From Micromonospora sp. BL4 (GTDB taxonomy: Bacteria > Actinomycetota > Actinomycetes > Mycobacteriales > Micromonosporaceae), in the NCBI RefSeq assembly GCF_003667505.1, contig NZ_RCVJ01000174.1:1-43090 (forward strand): a stretch of DNA of 43,090 bases. Reading direction: 5' to 3'. Every line of letters begins with the position of its first letter. Position 1 is the stretch's first letter. The translations under genes were made by a program, and so were the position numbers. The notes beneath the pieces were generated by a model. That model was not told the origin of the DNA. It searched no databases and worked only from the letters and a program-made list of their open reading frames with translations. This document shows positions 23,682-32,240 of this stretch, piece by piece.

Positions 23682-25475
23682 TCACTGTCGATGGTCGACC
23701 AGGTCGATGAGCTGGCGTACCACCGTGTCCGGTTCGATCACGCGGTCGAAGACCGCGACCAGCAGGGTCTCCAGGTCGGGGTAGCCCAGCTCCTCGGAGA
23801 GGCGCAGCAGCGGCAGGTCACTGGCGAGGCCGCGGTTGTGCTGGCGCAGGGCGAGCCCGATGGTGGCCCGGCCGAGTCGGACCTTGTCGCTGATCGTGAT
23901 GCCCGGCTCGGTGTGCTCGGCGAACCACCGGTTGATCTGCATCTGCGCGTGCGGCGACTTGACGAAGTCGAGCCACTCCCGACGCGGCCCGCGCGGCGCC
24001 TCACCGGCCTCGAAGCCGTTGTCCCCGTCGTTCTCGGTGAAGATCTCCACCACGTCGCCCTCGTCCAGCTCCGAGCTCAGCGGCGCCAGCCGGCCGTTGA
24101 TCCGGGCGGCGAGGCAGTGGTCGCCCCGCTCGCTGCCCAGCTCGTAGGCGAGGTCGACCGGGGTGGCGCCGGCCGGCAGCACGACCTGCCGCCCGTCGGC
24201 GAAGACCTGGATCTGCCCCTCGGCGAGGTCGCAGCGCAGCGACTCGAGGAACTGCGCCGGGTCGGCGGCGTCCGGTTCCCAGTCCAGGACCCGGCGCAGC
24301 CAGTCCAGCTGCTCGGCGCGGGCCGCCGCGCTGCTGCTTCCCGAGCGCGGGAAGCGGAAGTCGGCGGCGATGCCGTACTCGGCCGAGCGGTGCATCTCCT
24401 CGGTGCGGATCAGCACCTCGACGGTGCGGTCCTGCGGGCCGCAGACGCTCGTGTGCAGCGAGCGGTAGAGGTTGTTCTTCGGTGAGGCGATGAAGTCCTT
24501 GAAACGGCCGGGAATTGGACGCCAGGTGCCGTGGATCGCACCCAGTGCGGCGTAGCAGTCGGTGGGCGGGCCGTCGACCACCACCGCGATGCGCGGCAGG
24601 TCGTACGGCGCGGTGTGGCCGCCGGCGATGGTGTCCTTCCAGATCGAGTAGAGGTGCCGCGGCCGGGGACTCACCTCGGCGTCCACCCGGCTGCGGCGCA
24701 GCGCCACCCGGGCCCGGTTGACCACCGCGTCGAGGTACGCGTCCCAGCCCGGCCGGTCGTGCACGTGCCGGGCCAGCCGGGCGTGCTCGTCGGGCTCCAG
24801 GTGCAGCAGCACCACGTCGTCCAGCTCCCGTTTGAGGGTCTGGATGCCGAGCCGGTCGCAGAGCGGGACCAGCACCTCCTGGGTCTTGCGGGCGATCCGT
24901 TCCCGCGAGGCCGCGGAGCGGACACCGAGGGTGCGCATGTTGTGCAGCCGGTCGGCCAGCTTGATGATCAGCACCCGGACGTCCTTGGCGGCCGCGACGA
25001 TCATCTTGCGGATCGTCTCCGCCTCGGCGGCCTTGCCGTAGAACGCCTTGTCGAACTTGGTCACCCCGTCGACCAGGTGGGCCACCTCGCCGCCGAAGTC
25101 CTCCGAGAGCGCCTGGAGCGTGTAGCGGGTGTCCTCCACCGTGTCGTGCAGCAGCGCCGCCACCAGGGTGGTGGTGTCCATTCCCAGCTCGGCGCAGATC
25201 TGCGCCACCGCGAGGGGATGGGTGATGTACGGCTCGCCGCTCTTGCGGAACTGCCCGCGGTGCATGTTCTCCGCGATGGTGTACGCCCGGCGCAGCACCG
25301 CCGGGTCGGTGCCGGCGTGGATGCCGCGATGGGTCCGGACCAGCTGGGTGACCGGGTCGGAGTCGGTGGTCGGCCAGGTGAGCAACGACCGCAGCCGGCG
25401 GGCCAGCGGCAGCTCACCCGACTGGGTCGGCAGGGCGCCCCCCAGGGCGGCGCCGTGTCCGGCGTCGACGTCCAC
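23682..25475 (-). CDS. RelA/SpoT homologue with HD, synthetase-like and TGS domains (RshA-like)
   Basis: The 597-residue protein has an HD hydrolase domain with intact metal motifs (His86, HD at 110-111, the nearby ED of HDTVED, and KLADRLHN near 173-179). A synthetase-type domain (about 250-375) and a TGS domain (about 415-480) follow. It ends without the ACT/RRM regulatory domain of the main Rel enzyme, so it is about 200 residues short. In the synthetase region RFKDFIASPKNNLYRSLHT is canonical. However, the Arg of the DLxxxR segment is Ala297 (DLPRIAVVV), and the ExQ motif reads EVL (Glu353, Leu355). The GTG at 25475 has GAGGAGG eight bases upstream, deciding the start. Hydrolase activity is likely; synthetase activity is uncertain. 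Confidence 0.87.
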   Translation of the reverse strand: MDVDAGHGAALGGALPTQSGELPLARRLRSLLTWPTTDSDPVTQLVRTHRGIHAGTDPAVLRRAYTIAENMHRGQFRKSGEPYITHPLAVAQICAELGMDTTTLVAALLHDTVEDTRYTLQALSEDFGGEVAHLVDGVTKFDKAFYGKAAEAETIRKMIVAAAKDVRVLIIKLADRLHNMRTLGVRSAASRERIARKTQEVLVPLCDRLGIQTLKRELDDVVLLHLEPDEHARLARHVHDRPGWDAYLDAVVNRARVALRRSRVDAEVSPRPRHLYSIWKDTIAGGHTAPYDLPRIAVVVDGPPTDCYAALGAIHGTWRPIPGRFKDFIASPKNNLYRSLHTSVCGPQDRTVEVLIRTEEMHRSAEYGIAADFRFPRSGSSSAAARAEQLDWLRRVLDWEPDAADPAQFLESLRCDLAEGQIQVFADGRQVVLPAGATPVDLAYELGSERGDHCLAARINGRLAPLSSELDEGDVVEIFTENDGDNGFEAGEAPRGPRREWLDFVKSPHAQMQINRWFAEHTEPGITISDKVRLGRATIGLALRQHNRGLASDLPLLRLSEELGYPDLETLLVAVFDRVIEPDTVVRQLIDLVDHRQ

Positions 25476-25604
25476 GAGGGACACCTCCTCACCCCGGCCC
25501 CTCGGCCGCCGAAACCCGGCGACCGGGAGCAGGCCCACGAATCGGGCAGGACTGCACTTCTCTAACAGCCTAAGCGAGTCGACGTAGTCCGATCGGTCAC
25601 TTGG

Positions 25605-27359
25605 TCATGAGCGTTCGGTCGAGAGTTGGTGGGACGCGCCGCTCTCGGCCTTCGCCAGCAGGTCACGGAAACGCCCCGCGCCACCCGCCGGGGAGGACCA
25701 ACCGGAGGACATCTCCACCAGTCGGGTCTCCGGTCGCTCCAACCAGGACAGGATGCGCTCGGACTCCTCCGCCGTGGCCGCCGGCACCGGACCGTGCCCA
25801 CCCGACACCGTCTCGGCGGTGACCCGGATGGAGTTCAGCGTGGGTCGCGGGTGGACGCCGGGCGGGGACACCCCCGCGCCCGCCAACCGCCCGTGCCGGA
25901 CCAGGGCCAGCTCCCAGCCGCCCCGGGCGGCCGGCCGGGCCGCGGCCAGCTCGACGATCCCGGTCAGCGCGGCCAGCCGCTGCATCCGCACGGTGGCGCG
26001 CAGCACCGCCGCCAGCCGGGACCGCACCACGGCAGCCTCCTCGTAGCGCTGGTCGCGGGAGAGCACGTCGATCCGGGCCAGCAGCGCGTCCACCACCGGC
26101 TGCGGGTCGCTGGCGGTGGCGTCGCGGAACGGCGTCGCGGCGCGGTGGTCGTACTCCTCGGGGGTGATCTTGTGCTCGCAGGGCGCCGGGCAGCGACCCA
26201 GCTCGGCCAGCGCGCAGGCCGGCGTGACGGTGCGCAGGGAGAGCCGGTGCGTGCACTGGCGCAGCGGCACGGCGTCGTGGAAGCCGGCGGCGGCCAGCTC
26301 CGCGGCCCGCCGGGAGGTGAAGGGGCCGAGGTAGGCGGTGTCGGTGGGGGAGAGGTCGCGGACCACCGACAAGCGGGGGTACGGCCCGTCGGTCAGCTTG
26401 AGCCAGACCATCCGCTCCGGGTATTTCGACCGCCGGTTGTACGGCGGGGCGTGCGCGGCGATCAACCGCAGCTCGCGGACCTCCGCCTCCAGCGAGTGCG
26501 CGCACTCCACCGCCTCGACCCGCTCGGCCGCGGCCAGCATCTCGGAGATCCGGGCGCGCTTCTCCCCGGCGGTGAAGTAGCTGCGCACCCGGGTGGCGAT
26601 GTCGCCGGAGGTGCCGACGTAGAGCGGCCGGTCGTCGGCGGCCCGGAAGATGTAGACACCCGGCACCTTGGGCAGGCCCTCGGCCAGGTGTCGCTTGCGG
26701 CGTTGGGTCGGCGTGACCGCCCGGGCGAACTCGATGGCGTCGCCGATCGTGTCGACCCGGTGCCCGCCGAGCCGGCCGATCAGGCCGTGCAGCACGTCGA
26801 CGGTGGCCTTCGCGTCGTCCAGGGCGCGGTGGGTGGGCTGGGTGGCGGTGCGGAAGTAGGCGGCCAGGGTGCCCAGCTTGCGGTTGGGCACCTCGTCGCG
26901 GGTCAGCACCCGGCGGGCCAGCGCCGCCGTGTCCAGCACCCGGGGGTTGGGCCAGCGGTAGCCGTGCTTCGCGCAGGCCGCCTTGAGGAAGCCCACGTCG
27001 TAGGGGGCGTTGTGGGCCACCAGGACCGCGTCGGCGATGAACTCCAGGAAGCTCGGCAGCACCTGCTCGATCGGCGGCGCCGGCAGCAGCATGGCCTGGG
27101 TGATGCCGGTCAGCACGGTGATGAACGGGGGGATCGGCTGCCCCGGATTGACCAGGGTGGCCAGCACGCCCAACTGCTCGCCGCCGCGCACCTTGACCGC
27201 GCCGATCTCGGTGATGCCGCCGCCGTCGGGCGCGCCGCCGGTGGTCTCCAGGTCGACCACCACGAAGGTGGTCGCGTAGAGCGGCAGCGCCGGGTCCACC
27301 CCGCCCACCGCCGGGTCGAGACCGGCGAGGGACTCCTGGACGTACTCCGCCTGTGCCAT
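25605..27359 (-). CDS. DEDDh 3'-5' exonuclease fused to UvrC-like GIY-YIG domain
   Basis: The 584-residue protein joins a DnaQ-type exonuclease (residues 28-195; catalytic Asp36, Glu38, Asp121, His177, Asp182) to the N-terminal half of UvrC. The UvrC part comprises a GIY-YIG nuclease (GVYIF 234-238, YVGTS 247-251), a Cys cluster (CTHRLSL, PACALAELGRCPAPC) and an UVR-like helix pair (DVLSRDQRYEEAAVVRSRLA). The RNase H-like endonuclease and helix-hairpin-helix parts of UvrC are absent. M. tuberculosis Rv2191 has the same architecture. A role in DNA repair or processing is inferred. ATG 27359 matches the family N-terminus; the longer upstream frame is not needed. It is divergent from the NYN gene. 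Confidence 0.92.
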   Translation of the reverse strand: MAQAEYVQESLAGLDPAVGGVDPALPLYATTFVVVDLETTGGAPDGGGITEIGAVKVRGGEQLGVLATLVNPGQPIPPFITVLTGITQAMLLPAPPIEQVLPSFLEFIADAVLVAHNAPYDVGFLKAACAKHGYRWPNPRVLDTAALARRVLTRDEVPNRKLGTLAAYFRTATQPTHRALDDAKATVDVLHGLIGRLGGHRVDTIGDAIEFARAVTPTQRRKRHLAEGLPKVPGVYIFRAADDRPLYVGTSGDIATRVRSYFTAGEKRARISEMLAAAERVEAVECAHSLEAEVRELRLIAAHAPPYNRRSKYPERMVWLKLTDGPYPRLSVVRDLSPTDTAYLGPFTSRRAAELAAAGFHDAVPLRQCTHRLSLRTVTPACALAELGRCPAPCEHKITPEEYDHRAATPFRDATASDPQPVVDALLARIDVLSRDQRYEEAAVVRSRLAAVLRATVRMQRLAALTGIVELAAARPAARGGWELALVRHGRLAGAGVSPPGVHPRPTLNSIRVTAETVSGGHGPVPAATAEESERILSWLERPETRLVEMSSGWSSPAGGAGRFRDLLAKAESGASHQLSTERS

Positions 27360-27486
27360 CGGCGGCACGCTAGCGCGCCGGTCCGACACTCCCGTCACAG
27401 CGGCCCCACCAGTCGGCATGGGGCTAGGATGAGAGATCGGCTCACTCACCGGGCGGTGGGCCCGGTCGCGGTGGGAGACTTGCCAC

Positions 27487-28938
27487 ATGCCCCTCACCGA
27501 GCCGTACGACGACCACCTCCCGCAGGAGGATCCGGTCGCGCGCGACGGTGCGGGCAACCCGGACGACAACGTAGTCACCGACCCATCGGACGCATCAGCC
27601 CCGACGGCGCCGGACGACGGCCCGGGTGTCGAGCCGGAACCGACACTGCCCGAGCCGGTCCGCCAGCGGATCGTGGCGCTGACCGCCGCGGTGCTGCCCA
27701 CCCTCCCGGCCGACGAGGTCCCGGTGCCGTTGCGCCGGGTGGCCAAGTTCGCCCCGAACCGGCGGGCCCGGCTCGGTGCCCCGGCCATCGCCGCCCAGCT
27801 CACCGCCGACCCACTCTTCCGGCAGCGGGTCACCGCCCGCGTCCTGGCCGACGCCGGTGACCTTGGCGCGGCCGTCGTCGAGGGCACCGCGCCCGCCGCC
27901 GCCGACCCGGTCGAGGTGGCCGCGCTGGCCTACCTGGCCCGTCCACGTGGCTGGCGGGAGCTGATCGACGCCAGCGGCGCGGCCGTGCGCGCCGAGGCGG
28001 ACAGCGCGGTCGTCGCCGAGCTGGTCCGCGAGGCCGAGCAGCGCGCCACCCGCGCCGAGCACGACCGGGCGGTGGCCCGGGTCGAGGCGGAGAAGCTCCG
28101 CGACGAGCTGGCCCGCGTCCGTGAGGAGCTGGGTCAGCTCCGCGAGGAGTCCCGGCAGCTGGCCCGCACCCTGCGGGAAACCCAGGCCCGCGAGCGCAAG
28201 GCCACCGAGCTGCTGGCCACCGAACGCGGCCGGGCTGCCCGCGCCAGCGCCGACGTGGACGCCGAGCTGCGCCGCGCCCGCGCCCGACTGGCCGAGGCGG
28301 AGGCGGCCGCCGGGGTGGCCCGGGCCAGCGCCAAGGAGGCCCGCTCGGTCGACGACGCCCGGCTCTGGCTGCTGCTGGAGACCATCGGTCAGGCCGCCGT
28401 CGGGCTGCGCCGCGAGCTGGCGCTCGACCCGGTCGACAAGCTCCCTGCGGACTTCGTCGCCGACGCGTTCGCCGAGCAGCCGGGCACCGCCCCGGCCAGC
28501 CCCGCCGCCCGCGCCCGGGACACCGACGACCCGGCCCGGCTCGACCAGCTGCTCGCCCTGCCCCGGGCGCACCTGGTGGTGGACGGCTACAACGTCACCA
28601 AGCGCGGCTTCGGCGAGATGTCCCTGGAACAGCAGCGCAAACGCCTGATCACCGGCCTGGGCGGGATCGCCGCGCAGACCGGCGACGAGGTCACCGTGGT
28701 CTTCGACGGGGCGGAACGGATGCACGGGCTGCCGCCGGCGCCGCGCGGCGTACGGGTGCTCTTCTCCCGCAAGGGCGAGACCGCCGACGAGCTGATCCGG
28801 CGCCTGGTCCGCGCCGAGCCGGCGGGCCGGCCGGTGGTCGTGGTCTCCTCCGACCGCGAGGTCGCCGACGGGGTACGCCGGCACGGGGCGTACCCGCTGG
28901 GCGCCGACTCGCTGCTGCGGCGGCTCGCCCGCTCCTGA
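27487..28938 (+). CDS. NYN (YacP-like) nuclease-domain protein with coiled coil
   Basis: The 483-residue product starts with an acidic, disordered 55-residue leader, then a helical region. A long coiled coil lies at about 175-290, rich in Glu, Arg and Ala (EAEQRATRAEHDRAVARVEAE). The C-terminal NYN domain of the YacP type begins near residue 355 with HLVVDGYNVTKRGF, followed by VTVVFDGAE, FSRKGETADELI and VVSSDREVAD. The Asp-rich motifs suggest a PIN-like RNase. The Bacillus relative Rae1/YacP cleaves mRNA on ribosomes; whether this one does is inference. ATG 27487 lies behind GTGGGAGA. A TAGGAT hexamer at 27425-27430 could be the -10 element. Confidence 0.88.
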   Translation: MPLTEPYDDHLPQEDPVARDGAGNPDDNVVTDPSDASAPTAPDDGPGVEPEPTLPEPVRQRIVALTAAVLPTLPADEVPVPLRRVAKFAPNRRARLGAPAIAAQLTADPLFRQRVTARVLADAGDLGAAVVEGTAPAAADPVEVAALAYLARPRGWRELIDASGAAVRAEADSAVVAELVREAEQRATRAEHDRAVARVEAEKLRDELARVREELGQLREESRQLARTLRETQARERKATELLATERGRAARASADVDAELRRARARLAEAEAAAGVARASAKEARSVDDARLWLLLETIGQAAVGLRRELALDPVDKLPADFVADAFAEQPGTAPASPAARARDTDDPARLDQLLALPRAHLVVDGYNVTKRGFGEMSLEQQRKRLITGLGGIAAQTGDEVTVVFDGAERMHGLPPAPRGVRVLFSRKGETADELIRRLVRAEPAGRPVVVVSSDREVADGVRRHGAYPLGADSLLRRLARS

Positions 28939-29007
28939 CCGCGCCGGCCCGTGCCTGTCGGACGCGCGCGCTAGCATCGCCGCGACCGCCGGGGGAGGGG
29001 AGTCGCG

Positions 29008-29727
29008 ATGATTCAGGACGACGTCACGGTCTTCGTCGACCGAAACCTGCGCGGTGCGCGGTTCACCAGGTCGACGCTGGCGGGCGCGGTGATGCGCGGC
29101 GTCGACGTGGCCGGTCTGGACATCGACGCGCCGTGGCTGGCCGACGGCGCGCTCCTGGTCAACGGTGTCGATGTCGTGCCGCTCGTCGAGGCCGAGCTCA
29201 ACCGCCGGTTCCCCGGCCGCGACCTGAGGCACGCCACCGACCCGGCCGACCTGCGCGCGGCGTGGGCGGCGCTCGAACGGGCCTGGGCGGCGGCGGTCGA
29301 CCGGGTCCAATCCATGCCCGACGGCGCGGTCGACGTCCCGGTCGGCGGCGAGTGGTCGTTCGCGCAGACGTTGCGGCATCTCGCGTTCGCCGCCGACGCG
29401 TGGCTGGGCAAGGCGGTCCTGCGCCTACCGCAGCCGTTCCACCCGCTCGGTCAGTCACACGTCGAGTACGAGACCGACGGCTTCGACATGTCGGTCTTCG
29501 CCACGGAGCAGCCGACCTTCGAGGCGGTCCTTGCGGTGCGCGCCGAACGGCAGGCCATGGTGCGCGACTTCCTCGCGACCGCCACGCCGGACCTGCTCGC
29601 CGAGTCCCGGCCGAGCGCGTGGTGGCCCGAGCACATCGTGTCCGTCCTGCACTGCCTTCACGTGATCTTCGACGAGGAGTGGGAGCACCTCCGCTACGCA
29701 CTGCGTGACCTCGACGCGCAGGGCTGA
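29008..29727 (+). CDS. DinB-like protein with N-terminal pentapeptide-type segment
   Basis: The 239-residue protein has a short N-terminal stretch with pentapeptide-repeat character (VDRNLRGARFTRSTLAGAVMRGVDVAGLDID). A DinB_2 four-helix bundle follows, from about residue 75. Candidate metal histidines are in LRHLAFAADAWL and VLHCLHVIFDEEWEHLRYALRD, the normal DinB triad positions. DinB-fold enzymes include thiol-dependent transferases (for example with mycothiol or bacillithiol) and many proteins of unknown function. ATG 29008 follows GGGGAGGGGAG. It converges on the PH-like membrane protein gene with 44 bases between. Confidence 0.82.
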   Translation: MIQDDVTVFVDRNLRGARFTRSTLAGAVMRGVDVAGLDIDAPWLADGALLVNGVDVVPLVEAELNRRFPGRDLRHATDPADLRAAWAALERAWAAAVDRVQSMPDGAVDVPVGGEWSFAQTLRHLAFAADAWLGKAVLRLPQPFHPLGQSHVEYETDGFDMSVFATEQPTFEAVLAVRAERQAMVRDFLATATPDLLAESRPSAWWPEHIVSVLHCLHVIFDEEWEHLRYALRDLDAQG

Positions 29728-29771
29728 CGGCGCGGGTTGGCGGCGGCGCGGGCGCTCGGGGTCGATGCCGG

Positions 29772-30272
29772 TCACGTGGTCGACAGCCGCCGCGCCAGCT
29801 CGCGGCGCAGGACGTCGCGGTCCGGCGTCATCCAGGTGAGCTGGACGACCAGCTCGTATTGCCCGCGTCCGGGTGTCGACCAGTGGCCGGGCTGCATCGG
29901 GGGCCGGGTCTGCCGGGGGTCGAGTGGCCTGACCACCAGTCGAGGATCCAGCGCGCCGCGGACCTGGGCGCTTGCCACGTTGGCCCAGTCGATGGTGAGT
30001 GTGGTGCCGCCCGGTCCGGTCAGGTGCAGCGCCTCCTCGGTCAACCGCAGGGGCAGGCGAGGTTGACGGCGCATTGACCAGCGGAGCGTCAACGAGGCGG
30101 CGACGGCGATGAAGCCGAACCGCAGCAGCACCTGCCACCACGGCTCATCGAACACCACCGCGTAGGCGGTGACGAGGGCCGCGGCGGCGAGCGCGACGAG
30201 GACCATGGCGGTGCGGTGTCGGCGCGGCGAGTAGTGGAAGTCCGCGACGGAGGACGCATCGGCGTTGACCAC
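29772..30272 (-). CDS. Small membrane protein with PH-like domain, function unknown
   Basis: The 166-residue product has a polar N-terminus, two closely spaced membrane helices (about 23-42 and 46-63; MVLVALAAAALVTAYAVVF, LLRFGFIAVAASLTL) and a beta-rich cytoplasmic domain. That domain (LRLTEEALHLTGPGGTTLTIDWANVASAQVRG) has the rhythm of bacterial PH domains. The GTG at 30272 is a reasonable start; a TTG 11 codons upstream is possible and no ribosome site decides. No operon partner is evident. The family assignment is by pattern only. Confidence 0.68.
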   Translation of the reverse strand: MVNADASSVADFHYSPRRHRTAMVLVALAAAALVTAYAVVFDEPWWQVLLRFGFIAVAASLTLRWSMRRQPRLPLRLTEEALHLTGPGGTTLTIDWANVASAQVRGALDPRLVVRPLDPRQTRPPMQPGHWSTPGRGQYELVVQLTWMTPDRDVLRRELARRLSTT

Positions 30273-30524
30273 TGTCGTCCGGTGCCCGTGCGGCCGGTGG
30301 TCCAAACAGAACGCCGCTCGGCGTGATCGACACGAGATCGGTGACGTCGGGGTGTCCGGCTGGCCGGGATACCCCGATATCGCGGATCTGGAGTGGATCT
30401 AGCCCGCAACGGCCGGTGCGGGCGGTTCTGTCGTACCCGGTGGATAACGTCGATGTGACCGACGGTGCTCGGGTGGCGACCACAAGGTGCGCCGGCCGTG
30501 CGTCGCGAGCGATCAGGAGGCGTG

Positions 30525-30743
30525 ATGCTCATCGACTGCGACGGGTGCGCGAGGCGGGGTGACGGCTGTTCCGGCTGCCTGCTGGCCGCCCTGTTCGACG
30601 AGACGTCGCCGGCGGCCGGTCTGGTCGCCGCCGAGGTCCAGGCGATCGAGGTGCTCGCCCGGGCTGGTTTCGACGTCGAGGTGCTGGCCACGCCCGAGCG
30701 TCCCGGCGAGGCCGGCCGTCGCGACACCCGCCGGGTCGCCTGA
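30525..30743 (+). CDS. Small CxxC-CxxC protein, function unknown
   Basis: The 72-residue product opens with DCDGCARRGDGCSGC, a cluster of cysteines able to bind Zn or an Fe-S cluster. A helix-rich region and a charged tail follow (LVAAEVQAIEVLARAGFDVEVL). AGGAGG lies directly upstream of ATG 30525, which fixes the start over the longer open frame. It precedes the small coupled ORF and M48 protease gene on the same strand by 73 bases and may share their transcript. I do not recognise a named family. Confidence 0.76.
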   Translation: MLIDCDGCARRGDGCSGCLLAALFDETSPAAGLVAAEVQAIEVLARAGFDVEVLATPERPGEAGRRDTRRVA

Positions 30744-30816
30744 GCGCGAGACCGCGCCCGAATGCGACCTTTTCGCGGGCCATAGGATGGGCGGTCACGG
30801 CGGGAGGAGCGGCGGC

Positions 30817-30984
30817 ATGAGCGGGGTACGACGCGACGACGGCAGGCCGGTCGACGACACGCTCGTCGGCGCTGCGGCGGGCGGCGTGCCCGTCTTTGGC
30901 GGCGTGCTCGTTTCCGGCGGTGCGTCCGTTCCCGGCGGCGGTGCCACGGCTGGTCGCGCGACCGGCGCGGCGGTGTCCGCGTGA
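30817..30984 (+). CDS. Small Gly/Ala/Val-rich ORF coupled to the M48 protease gene
   Basis: This 55-residue frame starts at ATG 30817 with GGGAGGAG upstream. It encodes an Arg/Asp N-terminus (MSGVRRDDGRPVDD) followed by a Gly-Ala-Val-rich stretch (GGVPVFGGVLVSGGASVPGGG). Its stop overlaps the GTG start of the M48 gene by 4 bases. That arrangement, with a good ribosome site, argues that it is translated and feeds ribosomes to the protease start, which itself lacks a clear site. The hydrophobic content is too low for a clear membrane helix. No homologue is recognised, so it may be a real microprotein or only a translational leader. Confidence 0.5.
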   Translation: MSGVRRDDGRPVDDTLVGAAAGGVPVFGGVLVSGGASVPGGGATAGRATGAAVSA

Positions 30985-32240
30985 CCCCGCGCGCCTGGGC
31001 GCTGCTGACCCTCGCCGGGCTGACCGTCGCGCTGGTGGTGACCGCCGCGCTGCTGATCCCGTGGCACCGGCCGCCCGCGCCCCGGGCCGACCAGCTCGCC
31101 GCGCTGGGCGACCTGCCCGCCGAGCAGGTGGCCAAGGGGCGGGAGTTCCGCGCCGCGCTGCGCCCCGGCGGCTACACCGCGCTCGTCGTCGGCCTGCTGG
31201 TCGCTCTCGCGCTCGGGCTGACCCCGCTGGGCAGCCGCCTGGTCGAGCTGGTGGGCCGGCCGTTCGGCGGGCACTGGGCCGCGCAGGCCGTGCTCGGCGG
31301 GCTGGCCGTGGTGCTCGTCGCCGACCTGCTCACCCTCCCGTTCGCTGCCTGGCGGCAGAGCGTGCTCACCCGCTACGGGTTGAGCACCAACGGCTGGAGC
31401 GGCTGGGCGGTCGACCTGCTCAAGTCGTACGCGGTCAGCGCGGTGATCGGCGCGGTGGCGCTGTTCGGCTTCTACGCGGTCATCCGGCTCGCGCCGCGCT
31501 GGTGGTGGGCGTTCGGCGCGGGCGGCGCGGCCCTGCTGGTGGTGCTGCTGTCGTTCGTGCTGCCGGTGCTGGTGGAGCCGGTGTTCAACCGGTTCACACC
31601 GATGGAGCAGGGCCCGCTGCGCACCGAGCTGATGAGCATGGCCGCCCGCGACGGGGTGCCGGTGCGCGACGTGCTGGTCGCCGACGCCTCCCGGCGCACC
31701 AGGGCGGTCAACGCGTACGTCTCGGGTCTGGGGCCGACCAGGCGGGTGGTGGTCTACGACACGCTGCTGCGCGAGGCCACCCCGGCGGAGGTGACCGCCG
31801 TGGTGGCGCACGAGCTGGGGCACGCGAAGGACCGGGACGTGGCGGCCGGCACGCTGACCGGGGCGCTCGGTGCCGCCGCCGCGGTGGTGGCGCTCTACCT
31901 GCTCGGCTCCTGGGGGCCGCTGCTACGGCTGGCCGGCGTCGACTCGGTCGCCCACCCGCGCGCGTTTCCGTTGCTGGTCGCCCTGGTCACGGTGGCCGGG
32001 CTGGTCGCCGCGCCGGTGCAGGCGCTGATGTCCCGGCGGGTGGAGGCACGGGCCGACGCGCACGCGCTCGCGCTCACCCGTGACCCGGTCGCCTTCGAGT
32101 CGATGCAGCGCCGGCTCGGCTCGGTCAACCTCGGCGACCCGGACCCGCCGCGCTGGGAATACCTCTACTCGGCCTCACACCCGTCCACAGTGGAGCGGAT
32201 GGCCGCCGCCCGCGCGTACGCCCGGGAGGCCGGCCGATGA
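30981..32240 (+). CDS. M48-family membrane metalloprotease (Ste24/CAAX-type)
   Basis: The 419-residue protein has several membrane helices in the N-terminal half (near 8-27, 66-82, 103-120, 150-170 and 175-195), then the protease core. The zinc motif is HELGH at 277-281, with the third ligand in the following VEARADAHAL segment. VEPVFNRFTPM, RTRAVNAYVSGLG and HPSTVERM are typical of Ste24-like proteases. Bacterial members act on membrane or misfolded proteins; prenylated substrates are unlikely. GTG 30981 overlaps the preceding small ORF by 4 bases, and its own stop overlaps the glycosyltransferase start by 4 bases (ATGA). Confidence 0.93.
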   Translation: MTPRAWALLTLAGLTVALVVTAALLIPWHRPPAPRADQLAALGDLPAEQVAKGREFRAALRPGGYTALVVGLLVALALGLTPLGSRLVELVGRPFGGHWAAQAVLGGLAVVLVADLLTLPFAAWRQSVLTRYGLSTNGWSGWAVDLLKSYAVSAVIGAVALFGFYAVIRLAPRWWWAFGAGGAALLVVLLSFVLPVLVEPVFNRFTPMEQGPLRTELMSMAARDGVPVRDVLVADASRRTRAVNAYVSGLGPTRRVVVYDTLLREATPAEVTAVVAHELGHAKDRDVAAGTLTGALGAAAAVVALYLLGSWGPLLRLAGVDSVAHPRAFPLLVALVTVAGLVAAPVQALMSRRVEARADAHALALTRDPVAFESMQRRLGSVNLGDPDPPRWEYLYSASHPSTVERMAAARAYAREAGR

